From positions 1 to 64,000 of the forward strand of contig NXFV01000631.1 in the NCBI GenBank assembly GCA_002803225.1: a DNA stretch of 64,000 nucleotides, written 5' to 3'. The position numbers and the translations under genes are program-made. Positions 31,142-42,545 of this stretch are shown here, piece by piece; position 1 is the stretch's first letter, and each line of letters opens with the position of its first letter. Below the pieces are notes generated by a model. It was given only the letters and a program-made list of their open reading frames with translations, searched no databases and was not told the DNA's origin. The stretch is from Gamarada debralockiae (Eukaryota; Ascomycota; Leotiomycetes; Helotiales; Hyphodiscaceae).

Positions 31142-32371
31142 CGCGGATAGAGTAAAAGAAGAATAAATTAGTTAAACTTATTTTGGCCTCGTGGTGAGGC
31201 TTTTTGGACTTCGTCTCTTCATCAGGAGGCTCCTGTACTCCAGTCAGTCAAGAACAAGGTATTTTAGAAGTCTACAGTCAAATGGCTATAAACTCAAAGC
31301 CAAGGCAAGTGTGCAAGAAGTCTCTTCAACAGTCACTACAAACTGTTCTATGCTATACTATGCTATACACTAGAACGTCCGTGGAAAGACTGCCGCCAAT
31401 GAACATCTACTCATTGGATAGGTTTGCGAACAATGCCCTAAACTCACAAAGGTCACATACGGGAGATTTATGACAGAGGAGAGATACAGTTCTGTTCCAT
31501 TAAGCTTGGGGGAGCGAAGGGACGACAGCAAAGGTATCCATAATGATAGGTGTATTGGCCATAACAGCTGTATCAACAATGCTAATGCTGAATCAAACAT
31601 TCATTATAAATTCAAAGGAACCTAAAAGTAATTTTTCTATCTAAATTTTCTTGTGGAGCTTCGATGAATGCGGTGACAAGCATTCGTCTCTCTCAATCGG
31701 CCAAACCCGTTGAACTATTGTTTTGGACGAGACTGAGGGTGGTTGTGACGATATGGATAGGAAGGCATCCTCACTGTGCTTGACACAAGGGATGGTGAAC
31801 CTAGCACTTGCTGTGAATCACTAATCACCATGTGACGCATTAAAGAAGTTAAGAAATCATTAACTTCGCTTTGACTGCACTTGGGTTTCTTGAAAGCAAT
31901 CTGCTCCCTATGAATTGTATTATCATATTAATCTTTTCGTGTCGTCGATTCGCCCTTCGAATGTCGCTGTTCAGGAATATAAACCCGGCATATACTTAAA
32001 CAGTATCCTAACCGGCGTGTCTTGAGTCAAGACATTGGCTAGGTGGACCTCGCACGAAGCTGTGTATTCCTTGCTAGACATAATCCATGTGTTCCATGAG
32101 CTCCATTTGGTATTTCGGTTCTCGAAAAGAAACCTTTTGGACGTGTAAGATTGATGGAGGAGGTGAGGGAGTTGTGAATGAAGGAGAGAGAAGATGCAGA
32201 TGCAAAGATACGTGTATAACAGCTGTATTCAAATCAATCGCCTTAGTAGTTGTTATACTTACATACTGTCACATTTGAACGCGATGCGGCGATTTGATGA
32301 TCTAAGTGAGTAAATTAATCATTTTCAACCCTTTTTGAAAGATTCCTCAAGTGCAAATTGCTAAGGGAAAT
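31142..32371. other. Convergent intergenic region, 1.2 kb
   Basis: Lies between the 3' ends of the CCCH-Smr gene and the Zn2Cys6 regulator. It holds a short duplication (TATGCTATAC twice near 31347-31367) and small unsupported open frames. I see no gene. Confidence 0.5.
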
Positions 32372-34157
32372 TCATATTAAGCCATGTCGCGGCGACAACG
32401 TCTTCGGCATCTTCCTCTCCGCTATCGAACATGTCTTATCTTTGGAAGATCCTTCGATATCAGCGATTATGTCTTCAAATTCTTTTCTGAAGGAAGGTAG
32501 AAGGCGTCTTGTAAATGCGTCGACTACTGCATACAAAAAGCCGATGTCGTGGAAGACATCTACGAGTGTGCTGTTGAAACCGCATTTTATTGCAAAGGGT
32601 TTGAAGAGTGGTGATTCTTCGAGTGGAGGATGACGTGCGGGTGTGGTAGTGGAGTTTGAGGACGGTGAGGTGGTGTTGGAATTCGAGGAATTTGGGGAAG
32701 TTGAGGGATTTGAGCAGAAGGAGTCCGAGGAAGTTGAAGAGTTGGAGGCGCGGGGCTGGTAGGGGATTCCGGCTGGTGGTACTAGGGTTGCGGATTCGGA
32801 GAGGACGGCTGAGAGGTGGTTTGTTCTGTGGGGAATGAGTTTGATGGGATTGAAGAGGGGAGAAAGAACTTACGTGCAGAGCATGTGGAGGAATACGCCG
32901 TCGATGGTGAACGATTTGATGCCTCCTCGTAGGTTCACCATCTTTTGGAGACCATTGAGATGTGCATCCACCTCACCTGGCTCTCCTATGATGCTCTGTG
33001 AAACCGTCAGCAAATACTCTCTAGCGAAGTTTCATAAGGATGCCTACGATGATATTCCCCAGTAACAACACAGCAGCAATCGTCTCATCAGCAACCACAA
33101 GCTCCGGGTCCTTCAAAGCCTCATTCAAGACCCGGATAGTTTCGAGCTTGTAATACAGCGATTCAGAACTCTCTCTACGACCATGAAGGCCATCGAGATG
33201 TACAGAGGAGACGAAGAGTGTGGCGTTGAAGAGAGCGGGGTTCGCCATGGCGGTTGAGAGCCAGCATTTGTTGGTGCAGTATTGGCTGTGGATCATTGTT
33301 GGGAAGAGAGAGAGTGTGTTGACCCCTGAACGGAAGTGTTAGCTTGCCATTAAATGGGATGGTGGGAAAGATGCTATGAGTGGCTAAAGGGAGGGTTAAA
33401 TGGTTAGAGGAGAATGAATGGTCGAAATACTCACAGTGATAGATCAAAGCATGAACCCGTGGAGATTGCTTTGAAGGAAGTACCCCAAACGGGTCGATTC
33501 GGCCAGACATGAGGATCGTCTCTGGCACAACAGGCAGGCAGATACTTGGAGAGACCGTCAGGGATGGCATGTTCCCACAAATCCTACATACTCCAAACAC
33601 ACTGTCAAGCATTATTTGTGTATATTCTATGGGGCATGATTAGTCACCGATCTTGACTTTGTCAAGGAGGTAGATTCCACCTGCTTTGTGGCAAGGACAG
33701 CCACAAGATCGGCCAAGAGAGAAACTTGGACTTAGAGCATTCTCGCGAGGTGGTGTCATCGTATCCAAGCCTACAGGGACGCGAGATGGCTGCAGAGACG
33801 AGTACATGGTAGCGACCTCTTTAGCAGTATCCAACGGAGTGGGGTTAGCATCTTCGGGACAAGGACATATGGCTAGGAAGCCTCCGATGCGCTTCAGATT
33901 GGGCCTACCAGCAGGGAACGCAGATCTTCTCGTGGCTGATTTTGGAGGTAGGCCATATTCGCAGGCCTTAATATTGGAGAAATGCACCTCACATTTCCCA
34001 CAAACAGGTCGTTTCTCATCACACTGCAACGTCAGTAACGAACTTCTTAATTGGGAAGCGCGATTCGCACCTTCACTTTCCGCAACTTGCATGCTTTGCA
34101 GCCAGTCGTGGATTTCTTATGCTTTCTGTGGGGTATCGGGTTGTTGTGTGAGTACAT
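32372..34157 (-). CDS. Zn(II)2Cys6 transcription factor with fungal-specific domain, multi-exon
   Basis: Exon one (34071-34157) ends ...TTGCKACKLRKVK; after a 47-nt intron (34024-34070) exon two starts CDEKRPVCGKCEVHF, completing the six-cysteine cluster C-x2-C-x6-C-x6-C-x2-C-x9-C. Exon two runs to 33648. Later exons are 33325-33048, 32995-32874 and 32825-32372, and the piece ending at 33435 (LPVVPETILMSGRIDPFGVL). Joins at the last three introns are in phase with clean GT-AG ends. The join after 33648 is ambiguous: either one acceptor at 33591, or a 10-nt exon (33592-33601) plus an intron with a GTATGT donor ending at 33545. Both keep frame. WLSTAMANPALFNATLF and LYYKLETIRVLNEALKDPE match the fungal-specific domain 2 of regulators. 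The exact C-terminus is uncertain. Target genes are unknown. Confidence 0.75.
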
Positions 34158-35101
34158 TGTGGTGAGCAATAGGCTATTGATTATCCGTGATGCGACGTGC
34201 GAGGCGGGGTGAACGATTGAAGATCTGCTTGCAGCGTTTTAGTGTGTCTCTTCTGGGGTTCGGATTCGGGATGTAAAGATGTTTAAAAAGTCCACCTACT
34301 TGGGAATAGGCGCAGATCCGGGGGAGGGGCACAAGAGATGTAAGGCCGGAGCCTCATTTTTGAAAAGCGGACTCATAATATGAGACCCTTGCACTCGGCT
34401 TCGGGTATTGGTGGCGTTTTGTGATGCGATTCGTCCTTAAAGGGCTTCGCTGGAAGACCAATTTTGGAAGAGCTTGGCGTGATAGGCTGGTAGGTACGAG
34501 CTTTTTCAGCCTTATTCGCTTCAGTCAGCTTACTATAGCGAGGCTGGCGTATGTGAGATCTTCACCTGCTAACTTTTTCCAAATGCAGCAGATAGTTATG
34601 TGGAATGGTTGTTCCTCCTACTTTCTTTCAGATAGATGCAAATTAAGCTTCTTAATAAAGTAGCTTAAACTGATTAAAAGTGAATATGAGTTCGGAAAAG
34701 CTGATGTACTAGCCGCGTGAAAGGAGTAGTAGATTCATAGACACCTAGTGAGGCCTCGGCGAGTTATCGCGGACTTGTTAGAACTGAAATGAAGATCGCA
34801 AGGAGTTTCCTTTTCTGATCCGACCAAACTGGGCTTGCATCCATGACGATCAGATTTGAAGAAAAGAAGCGCGAGAGAAAAGGCCGGGTCCCAAAGGAGC
34901 GGTTGCTTGCTTCGCTTCGGTTATGATATACCCGGGTGATCGCCTATGCAAAGAATTCGACTATAAAATGCATCCACTCTGTCTGTTACTCTTCTTTCCA
35001 TAGTTCTATGTCCGTATAACTTGGTTTAACGAATTCGTATCTACCTCATCGTCTACAACAGCTCCGGCGTCAAGTTTCCCCGGATTCTCCAAGCGCTCGC
35101 A
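34158..35101. promoter_or_regulatory. Divergent promoter region
   Basis: 944 bp between the Zn2Cys6 regulator and the alpha/beta hydrolase, transcribed away from each other. Such a pair may be co-regulated, but nothing in the sequence proves it. No other gene is seen. Confidence 0.5.
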
Positions 35102-36060
35102 ATGGCTATCCATCCACCAACAATTGTCTTCGTCCACGGAGCCTGGCATGATCCAGAGTTCTTCGGTCCCGTCATTTCGATTCTTGAGCCTTTGGGATAC
35201 AAGTGTGTGACTGTTTCGATGCCAGCCGTTGGACGGTCGAGGCCTGTAGACTCGTTGGACGAAGATATCGCAGCAGTTCGAACAACTGTTATGAAAGAAC
35301 TCGACGAGGGTCTTGATGTGATCATAAACGCACACAGCTGGGCGGGTATTCCAGTCAACAGCGCCCTTGATGGCTTAAGTAAGGCTGAGAGGGAGAAGGA
35401 TGGAAAGAAAGGAGCAGTAGTGAAGATGACGTTTGTCTCGTCATTTGTTTTACCCGAAGATACGAGTCTACTGGATAGTGTAGGAGGAGTGATACCAGAC
35501 TTTTGGGATATTCGCGAAGTAATGAAGATACTCTCCTATTCGTGGGGTCTTTGCTGACTTCCACAGGACGGAAACCTTTGGATTGGTGACCCAATACCAA
35601 TGTTCTATCACGATCTTGAGCCCAAAGCGCAACAATATTGGTTTTCTCGACTCCGACCTCATTCTCTCAAGGAAAGTCTCACCCCTAACGCCTCGTTTTC
35701 GACCCTGTAAATTTCCCGTATCCAACCTACGCCACAAAACGCCTGATTTGGACCTTTCATAGTGCATGCCCCAATGAGTGAGAGAATAGAAATGCTAACT
35801 TTGACTTCATCCAGACTGTCACAGCAAAGACAAAATCTGCCGCTTGGAAGAAAATTCCCTCCGTTTACCTGGTCTGCGAGGACGACCGTGCGATTCCATT
35901 TCAGGCACAGGATGCGTGGGTAGCCGCAGTCAAGGAAGCGGGAGGGGACATTGAGACCGAAAGGTTATTCGTGTCTCACAGTGCTCACGTGGTGAAACCT
36001 AAGTTTGTCGCGGGATTTATTAGGAGGGCAGCCGGTGAAACAGTTCCGGCGGATGTTTGA
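35102..36060 (+). CDS. Alpha/beta hydrolase, three exons
   Basis: Exons 35102-35518, 35567-35706 and 35790-36060 give 275 residues, the usual length for this single-domain family. The first intron is clean (GTAATG...TTGCTGACTTCCACAG). The second is less so: donor GTAAAT at 35707 and acceptor AATAG at 35789 keep frame, whereas a better-looking acceptor at CCAG (35814) would not. The oxyanion region is FVHGAWHDPEFFG. The nucleophile lies in NAHSWAGIP (S of HSWAG), the acid is probably in VCEDDRAIP, and the catalytic His is in VSHSAHVVKP. No signal peptide, so cytosolic. It resembles the small esterase/lactonase-like hydrolases common in fungal genomes; the substrate is unknown. It lies head-to-head with a Zn2Cys6 regulator. 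Confidence 0.8.
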
Positions 36061-36113
36061 TCGTTGACTGGATTCGTTTGGTGTCGGTGGGTGGGAAGTT
36101 TGAAATATAGGCT

Positions 36114-37355
36114 TTAGGACGAATTGACGGCTGTTAGATTTATCAAGTTCGATGTGTCGGGTCTCAAACCGCTCGCACTCGCCGTGTAAATCCGCACAAT
36201 ATCGCAGTAATCGGCATTGTCGAGAAGATACTTCTGCGCAATCTCGGGCACCAAGGAATCATCGTAATCCACGATGGGATGATGAAGAACAGACAAGATA
36301 GATAATAGTATAGTCTGCGTCTGAAGGCAAGGACTCCAAGCTTTCTCAAGAATGTCTATGCATATTCGTCCGTGTTGATCGATGTTCGGATGATACACCG
36401 GAGTCAAGAATGTAATGATCGGAGGCTTCAACGGGTAGTCATTGGGATAATCAATGTGAAGCCAGAAAATGCCACCTTCCAATGGAGTGTCCGGTGCCCC
36501 TTCCATGCAGGCTAAGCAGTTCCCAAGATTGCCATCTATGGGAGCAATACTCAAGTATGGAACAGTCTCGTCTTCATGAAGTGATTTGAGCTCCCGGTGG
36601 ACTCGCATTCGGCCTCGCGATTGTTCTATCGCGGTTGGATTGATGCCCTCCAGAGTGGCCCTATCTACCTCGCGTATCGAGGATAGCAGAACACCATAAT
36701 AGAGTTCATGGACCGCTGGTGCGTCGTGAAAGCCTTCGCTTTCATCTTCGGAGCTCTCAGTCGCGGCGTCAAGTAGAGGGAACTGGTTATTGCTCTCAGC
36801 TTCTGAGTTCGATTGTGCCACCTCAGAAGAAGTAACTAAGTCCTCGCCATTATTGTTGGAGCTCTTGAGTGGGGTTGCCAGTGTAGCAAGCAGGTCCTGG
36901 CTTTCATCATCCCAGTTCAGATGTACCGTCTCGGGTGGACGAGTCCAGTCCTCGCCTTCATCATGGCACCCCTCAGGAGTTGGCTCAGGTAAAGAGTGCA
37001 AATCCTCGCCATCGTCCTCGCTTTTCTCCGATGTGGTAGCAGATGTATACAGAAGGTCCTTGCCTTCATCGCCCAAATGCTCAAGCGTGGCTGCAGATGT
37101 ATCAAGCAGGGGCTCTTCTTCATCTGAGCTCTCGTAACCCGTCTCGGGTAAATGGAGTACATCCTCGCCCTCATCATCCGACGTCTCTGGTGTCATAATG
37201 GGAGAACACTCGGGGCTCGAAGAAGGACTTCCAGGACTTGGCTCTTCAGCCTCATTTTCTAGCATCCATGTCAACTCTGAGCAGGAGCAGGATGAAGCGA
37301 GGGAATGCTCACGACATGCTATAGACAAGCGGTTAAAGGACTCGATTTGCTCCAT
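36114..37355 (-). CDS. Ubiquitin-conjugating (E2) enzyme with N-terminal acidic repeats
   Basis: Intronless, 413 residues. The C-terminal half (about 245-395) is a UBC fold: LEGGIFWLHIDYPNDYPLKPP, then VYHPNIDQHGRICIDIL with the HPN motif (322-324) and catalytic cysteine C332, then AWSPCLQTQTILLSI. It should therefore be an active E2. Before it, residues 60-218 are nine diverged repeats of about 18 residues beginning near 60, 78, 95, 114, 132, 149, 167, 185 and 203. Each has an acidic patch and a short hydrophobic core such as GEDVLHLPET, EPLLDTS, GKDLLYTS or SQDLLATL. These look like SUMO-interaction-type motifs (hydrophobic core beside acidic residues), which is an inference. An E2 with such an array is unusual and does not match a standard fungal UBC gene that I know. 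Confidence 0.85.
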   Translation of the reverse strand: MEQIESFNRLSIACREHSLASSCSCSELTWMLENEAEEPSPGSPSSSPECSPIMTPETSDDEGEDVLHLPETGYESSDEEEPLLDTSAATLEHLGDEGKDLLYTSATTSEKSEDDGEDLHSLPEPTPEGCHDEGEDWTRPPETVHLNWDDESQDLLATLATPLKSSNNNGEDLVTSSEVAQSNSEAESNNQFPLLDAATESSEDESEGFHDAPAVHELYYGVLLSSIREVDRATLEGINPTAIEQSRGRMRVHRELKSLHEDETVPYLSIAPIDGNLGNCLACMEGAPDTPLEGGIFWLHIDYPNDYPLKPPIITFLTPVYHPNIDQHGRICIDILEKAWSPCLQTQTILLSILSVLHHPIVDYDDSLVPEIAQKYLLDNADYCDIVRIYTASASGLRPDTSNLINLTAVNSS

Positions 37356-37964
37356 GATTGGTATATTGCGTGAAGAGTTTCAAATAGCAGTGAATGAAGA
37401 CAACTATTGAAGATGGCAGAAGAGAAGAAGAAAAAAAATACCCTTTGGAGTCAGAAACGGATGGTTGCCTGGTGATAGCTGAAGCTACCCCACACATACA
37501 GAATTGGCTCGTGCACACCTGGTTCTCGCTAATGGAAAAGTGGAGATAAAGACAATTGCCGAAGTCTCCTTGAAGGGAATAACCTCATGTGTCTCGCCGT
37601 AGAAATCTTGAAGACTTTCGAACCTAACCATGCTCGTTTTCTGATCTTCGGCTCTCGTAGTTCTAATTGTGGGAGCCCACATCTCATACAAACACTACAG
37701 GGAGAGTCCCCAGGAATGTCAGACATACGTCGTCCCCACGCTTAATGGGCCTTGTAATAGGTGCAATTTCGAGACAGATTTCTCAGTTTGGCCTATCCGG
37801 GTATTTGCTAATATGGAGGTTGATTGCATGGAATTCAGGTGATAATAACCTGTACTACCCTGGTTGCCGCAAAAGACAAGGGAGGACCGGGGTCACTTGT
37901 TGACGCAGAAATTCTGCAATACAGACATGCAAGCAACATTCAATTGATCTCCGGAGAGTTCCAA
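37356..37964. other. Upstream region of the E2 gene
   Basis: About 600 bp that holds the E2 promoter (near 37356-37440, minus sense). Overlapping 60-70-codon frames on the minus strand read slightly protein-like but lack motifs. I do not call a gene. Confidence 0.4.
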
Positions 37965-38754
37965 TTATGCTACTAAAATATTCCAAGGTACTACTAGTCG
38001 AGTACACGTATAATAAAGATTCCAATTACAACCAACCCCAACGAACTGACTCATGAGCCGAACCCACTCCACTTCTGCGGGCACAATCTTCGTTTTAGAG
38101 TCGCCGAGCGAGCCTCCTCTCACCAGGAGATCATCATCATTCCCAAAATAGGATGATGGTAGATTTTCGGTAGATTTGGCGTACGCTCCATTGAGTTCGT
38201 TTTCAAGGATGGGGAGAGTTTGGAGCCACGGCAACGTATAGACGATGCTAGTCAAGATGCCAAAGTCCAACGTGGCAATGCTGTAATGATTGTCACAAGG
38301 CTATTGGGATTTTGAAATTACAGAAGCTCAAACATTGGAAGGAAAAAGGTGATGCTGTATAATGATGCTATCGTAAGGAAAAGCCTTGCTACGTGTAGCC
38401 CAGGGTGACGCCATATAATCCCATGAGTACCTTACAAGTCGGCAGAATATCCCAACAGGCCCAGCTAGGCAATCGTAAGAGGCCAAATTGCGAAGGTGGC
38501 GTTGATAGGGCTAAGACGCTTGAGGAGGTACAGGATTGTAGAAAAAATGTTGGCGCCAAGGCTTACACCGCTCACGACCATGAAGACAATCCCAACGTCG
38601 TACGCTTCTGGGCTGTCATGCGTTTTCGATGGGAAGGTGCTGAGAGGACCTAAGATAGACACAATTGTGGTAATCAATAGATGAGAAAATATATGGCCAT
38701 GCAGAGGCGCAATGATGTCTGGTTCCAGCGCGCGGCGCCGGTTGAGATTGCCAT
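37965..38754 (-). pseudogene. Decayed four-helix membrane protein gene (MARVEL-like?)
   Basis: ATG at 38754 begins MAISTGAARWNQTSLRLC, runs into a hydrophobic segment and stops. The next frame continues at once with TTIVSILGPLSTF, GIVFMVVSGVSLGANIF and LLKRLSPINATFAIWPLTI, so loss of one T near 38678 would explain the break. A second break near 38458-38474 divides WPLTI from AWACWDILP. After an intron-like gap, 38280 resumes with IATLDFGILTSIVYTLPWLQ. Spacing of the hydrophobic segments suggests a fungal MARVEL-type four-span protein, but the family is not certain. Single-base indels suggest recent loss of function or sequence error. Confidence 0.4.
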
Positions 38755-39327
38755 GTTGCCTAATGAACGGGAGAGGGACTTTGGTGCAGAGACAATGAGA
38801 GATAGCAGAAGATGGACCATACTTTTATAACTGCTCTGGCTATGCAAGAGAGTAGCAGTAATATGATGTGCAAGTCCTCGTATTTCAAAAACCTGGGAGA
38901 ACTTACGCAGTACTTCGTCCCCGCTGTCACTGGTGACTTCCTGCGGCTCGAACTCTTCCTTGGTTATGACGCTTCATAAGATAACTTTGTAAATTGCACA
39001 GAAGGACCCAAAACCCCTGGCATTGAAAGATGCACTTGGTGATGCAAGTAGAAGGGGAATTGAGGCATGGGGTGTGCTCCACCTTGAAGGATGCTCTCGT
39101 GCGATGGGGTCTATCCCACTGCTTCCTATACCAGCTCAGAAGCTGGATGAAAGCTAGTAGGGAGGACAACGATATCCGAGCTGTACCCCTAAGATTCGAC
39201 ATACCATTGCCTGGAGCCAGAATGGACCATGCTACAGTTCATGAGAAAGAAAATAGTGCCATTAGAGCAGATACAGACGCCTATCCCGGAACGTCGGAAA
39301 TCAAATCAGTCTTCTCCCATGCCTCGT
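38755..39327. other. Intergenic stretch
   Basis: About 570 bp, probably the promoter side of the decayed membrane-protein gene and the 3' flank of the esterase gene. The 39030-39440 plus-strand open frame is a shadow that enters the esterase gene. Confidence 0.45.
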
Positions 39328-40488
39328 TCAAAGATTCTCAAAAACAACCTCAGGGAACGCTGCAGCCTCATGCACCAACAAACTACTCTCTTCCTTCCCC
39401 AGCAATGTCCAATCCCAATACGACTTCAAATATGTTGTGACGATCTCGATGATCCTCTCAGGATTAATCGTCCCGACATTTCCCGCATACTCGTGCGCCA
39501 GTCCAGAATCTGGGGGAACTTGTGGAACAAGTACCACTGCGTCAGTATAAGAATCGTGCATAGTCCCGCTAACCTCCACCGCCAGCTTCCACCTTTTTAT
39601 CAAGGGCCATTCGGCTGCTAGGACAGGGTGGTTTCCCGAATTCTGCGCAGCCATGTAGAATTCAGGCCCATAGAAACCATCTGTCAGAATGGGGCCGTAG
39701 AATGGTCCATCCAGGCTGGCTCCCGCGCTGTAGCTTGTGTTGGGGTATTGCAGAGCGAGAGCTGCAGTGGTTCCTCCTATACTTTGGCCGAAGATTCCAA
39801 GTTTGATGTCCTCGACGTTTGTACGTAGGAAGGAGCAGGTTCCAGAAGGTGCTTCTAGCCAGGATAAAATGTTGGGGAGGGTAAGTTGTGCGGCAAGCCA
39901 AATGGCATCCATGCCTCGGATTTCGGCTGCAAGCGTGTTGTTCGCATCAGATAAAATGTTGTGGATGAGTTCTCCGCTCGGAAGTTCGACCGGGTCAGAG
40001 TCATATGGGTGATCAACTCCAACGATGATATATCCATGCGATGCAAGGGAAGATGTGAAGGTTGTGTAGTAGGCAGCGAGTGAGCCAGAGCCTGGCGAAA
40101 AGACAATAACGGGAAGTTTAGAGTTGGAATTGGTGACCAAAGGAAATATTGCCGTCCCATTCACCCATGTGTTGGTGACGATTGATTCAAATGTTCCGGT
40201 GGGCATCTCAACTGCTTGATCTGCCCATGCTGCTGCATTAGCAGGAAGCCATGGTGCTGGAGTCTTAGAGGACGAGTGCAAAATTGGATACCAGAGCTGA
40301 AGCATTAAGACACGGGGTTGGGGATTAGGAGCCAGAGGATCGAGGCGATCGTAATCTATGACCTCTACGCGTCTGGTACCAACCTCATAGGGTCCAAGGA
40401 GGGGCGGCAAAGTAATAGCTGCGCGAATCGTGAAAAGAAAGACAAGTTGCAAGAGAATCTTGCTAAAGATGCGGTGAATAGATGCCAT
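39328..40488 (-). CDS. Secreted PAF-acetylhydrolase-like esterase/lipase
   Basis: Intronless, 386 residues, with an N-terminal signal peptide (ILLQLVFLFTIRAAI, about 1-26). The fold is alpha/beta hydrolase of the platelet-activating-factor acetylhydrolase II type: LPVIVFSPGSGSLAAYYT carries the oxyanion region, YIIVGVDHPYDSDP follows, and the nucleophile elbow is GIFGQSIGGTT (S236). The acid is likely D260 in GASLDGPFYGP and the base H311 in SGTMHDSYTD, giving the canonical Ser-Asp-His order. Fungal secreted members are usually annotated as 1-alkyl-2-acetylglycerophosphocholine esterases; the physiological substrate is not known. Start ATG 40488 is directly before the signal peptide. It is a complete gene with no sign of damage, unlike its left neighbour. 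Confidence 0.85.
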   Translation of the reverse strand: MASIHRIFSKILLQLVFLFTIRAAITLPPLLGPYEVGTRRVEVIDYDRLDPLAPNPQPRVLMLQLWYPILHSSSKTPAPWLPANAAAWADQAVEMPTGTFESIVTNTWVNGTAIFPLVTNSNSKLPVIVFSPGSGSLAAYYTTFTSSLASHGYIIVGVDHPYDSDPVELPSGELIHNILSDANNTLAAEIRGMDAIWLAAQLTLPNILSWLEAPSGTCSFLRTNVEDIKLGIFGQSIGGTTAALALQYPNTSYSAGASLDGPFYGPILTDGFYGPEFYMAAQNSGNHPVLAAEWPLIKRWKLAVEVSGTMHDSYTDAVVLVPQVPPDSGLAHEYAGNVGTINPERIIEIVTTYLKSYWDWTLLGKEESSLLVHEAAAFPEVVFENL

Positions 40489-42545
40489 AATGATCGTATG
40501 TGGTTGTGAGGAGACTCGGGAGAGAGGGATTTCGAGAAGTACAAGTGCGATACAGAAGGAGCTTCGCAGCGTCAGATGTTCCCTGAAAATTTATTGAGAC
40601 GAAACAGAGAACTTCCATATTCTTTAAGATGCAACAGGTATCACTATAAGCGTCACTCGAGAAATGCAACCCCGCACTCACGGCATCAAGAGCGTTTGTT
40701 AATTTGGAATGCACGCTTCGCCTCGACGAGGCCGCATACATGACGTAACTTCAAGACGCAACTTTAATGAAGCTTCAGGGGTAATATATGGACTCCCCTC
40801 AAGCCTTGTAGCCAAGGACACCAAAATGTGCGGCAACAAAGTAAGCACGGAGCAAATGAAGTGTGGGGCAGAAGCGAGGCGCCTTGGAACAAACTAACCT
40901 TAAGCCAACTGTCACTACGTCAGATATCCAAATCAACCAGAAATGATAATGCACGCGTATACACTTACGAGGACTGTGCAGACGCCCTGCAGGCTATGTT
41001 CTATGCAGTGCTGAATCCTACGAACAATTCTTGAGGGGCTCGGAACCTTGTAGCCTTGGCATCCTCATTTCCCTGTTACTGGGATGGGCGTGGAAAATTT
41101 GATTGGAGTATTTGAGTTGTTGATATACGACGCTGGTGAGGCCTTTGGAGGTTTGTATTAGAAATGTGATGCTCGGGCACGTGGAATAGGTGACATGGAG
41201 ATGGCGTGAGGTGGGTTGAGGTGGCCAAGAGTAAAGTCATTTCAGGAATGGTCTACGTCTTTTCCGTTTGCTTGCGACGGTATTGGTGATGAATCCGAGG
41301 AGTGATTTAGTCAGTTATCCCAGTCTGCGAGACTGAGTGGGTAAGATGAGAGCGGATCGGATCTCATGAGCCAACGCTTCTCGGGGTCTTGTCGAAACTT
41401 TGTAAGGAGCTCGAGATGAATTTGGAACGGAAAAGCTTGGCGGGGGAGGTCATCTTGTGGTGGATGTTGATGTAGGAGGAGCGGTGGGTGTAGAGGTGGG
41501 TGGTCCAAGGTCTGAAGTTGTTAGTGTTGGTGGGGTAGGTGCGAAAGTTTGAACAAGAAAGGCGTGAGAGGAGCAATCCATTCACCGCTTGAGTGAGTTC
41601 GATACGTAGAGTATCTGCGATGCCGTCACCTACGTATTTAGGCCGCGGTATCTGCAACGAGAGAAGAGAAAAAGAGGTTATGCTAGCCCAAGCGGTTGTA
41701 CATCGGTATATATCACGTGACGGGCTTGTTTTTTATACCTTAAATACCAGGCCAGAATATCGAGCTTTGCCCCGCAGAGAGCCGAACGGTGTCCGAAAAG
41801 CTCGTCCCTCAACTACAATCTTCATCAACACGCTCGGCAGTCAGCAAAATCTACCGGTATCTAAGATCCGTCTTTCAAGGACCAATCTTTAGGAATCGGT
41901 CGTGTTAGGTCCAATCCCGATCAAAGTCGGGACTCGTGCAAGCGCGCGTCAGACCAATCAGCCCTATCGCAGCAATGGTAGAAGGCTGCGGCTGCGGCCT
42001 GCAGGAGCCGTGGCTTTCGATCCTTCGCCACAGGAGTTGGTTATACTTATTTTTGTATTCGTTTTATTTGAGGATCTACTCCCGCGAGAGGCACATTTCT
42101 TAAATCGGCGTTTCATTCTATTGGCTCTCATCCCAATGCTTCCAACCGCATCGTAGCGCTGTGGAGGATTTCGAGAAGCGGTCCCGTCGAATTGCATCCT
42201 CGGGATCCCTTTTTGGTCCTTTCCCTGAGTCACTTTCCAACGGATCAAATGTTAGCATGGGGTTGGTTAATTTCCAACTCTAACAGAGAAGGAGAACCTC
42301 TGTGGCTATTGGCTGGAATCTCAAGGAAGGATGTTGTGCAAGGCCATTTCATCTACAAAGTTGGTGGGGTCCAGTCCAGATTGAATCTCTTTTTAGATTC
42401 GAGGATTAAGGATGAGATAGGAATTTTTGGCTGCAGTGTTTTCAAGCTGAACTACTGAGTATATAGTCCGGAGAGACCTCACAACTCTGGCATGACTGCA
42501 ATTTCTCCTACAAATCAAGCCCACAGTACTCTCCTACCAACCGTC
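40489..42545. other. 2-kb intergenic stretch
   Basis: No gene is supported. Open frames of 60-99 codons on both strands, including 41311-41657 and 41593-42458, lack motifs. The right end is the promoter of the lysozyme-like gene. An in-frame ATG at 42492 lies 54 bp upstream of the chosen start. Confidence 0.45.
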
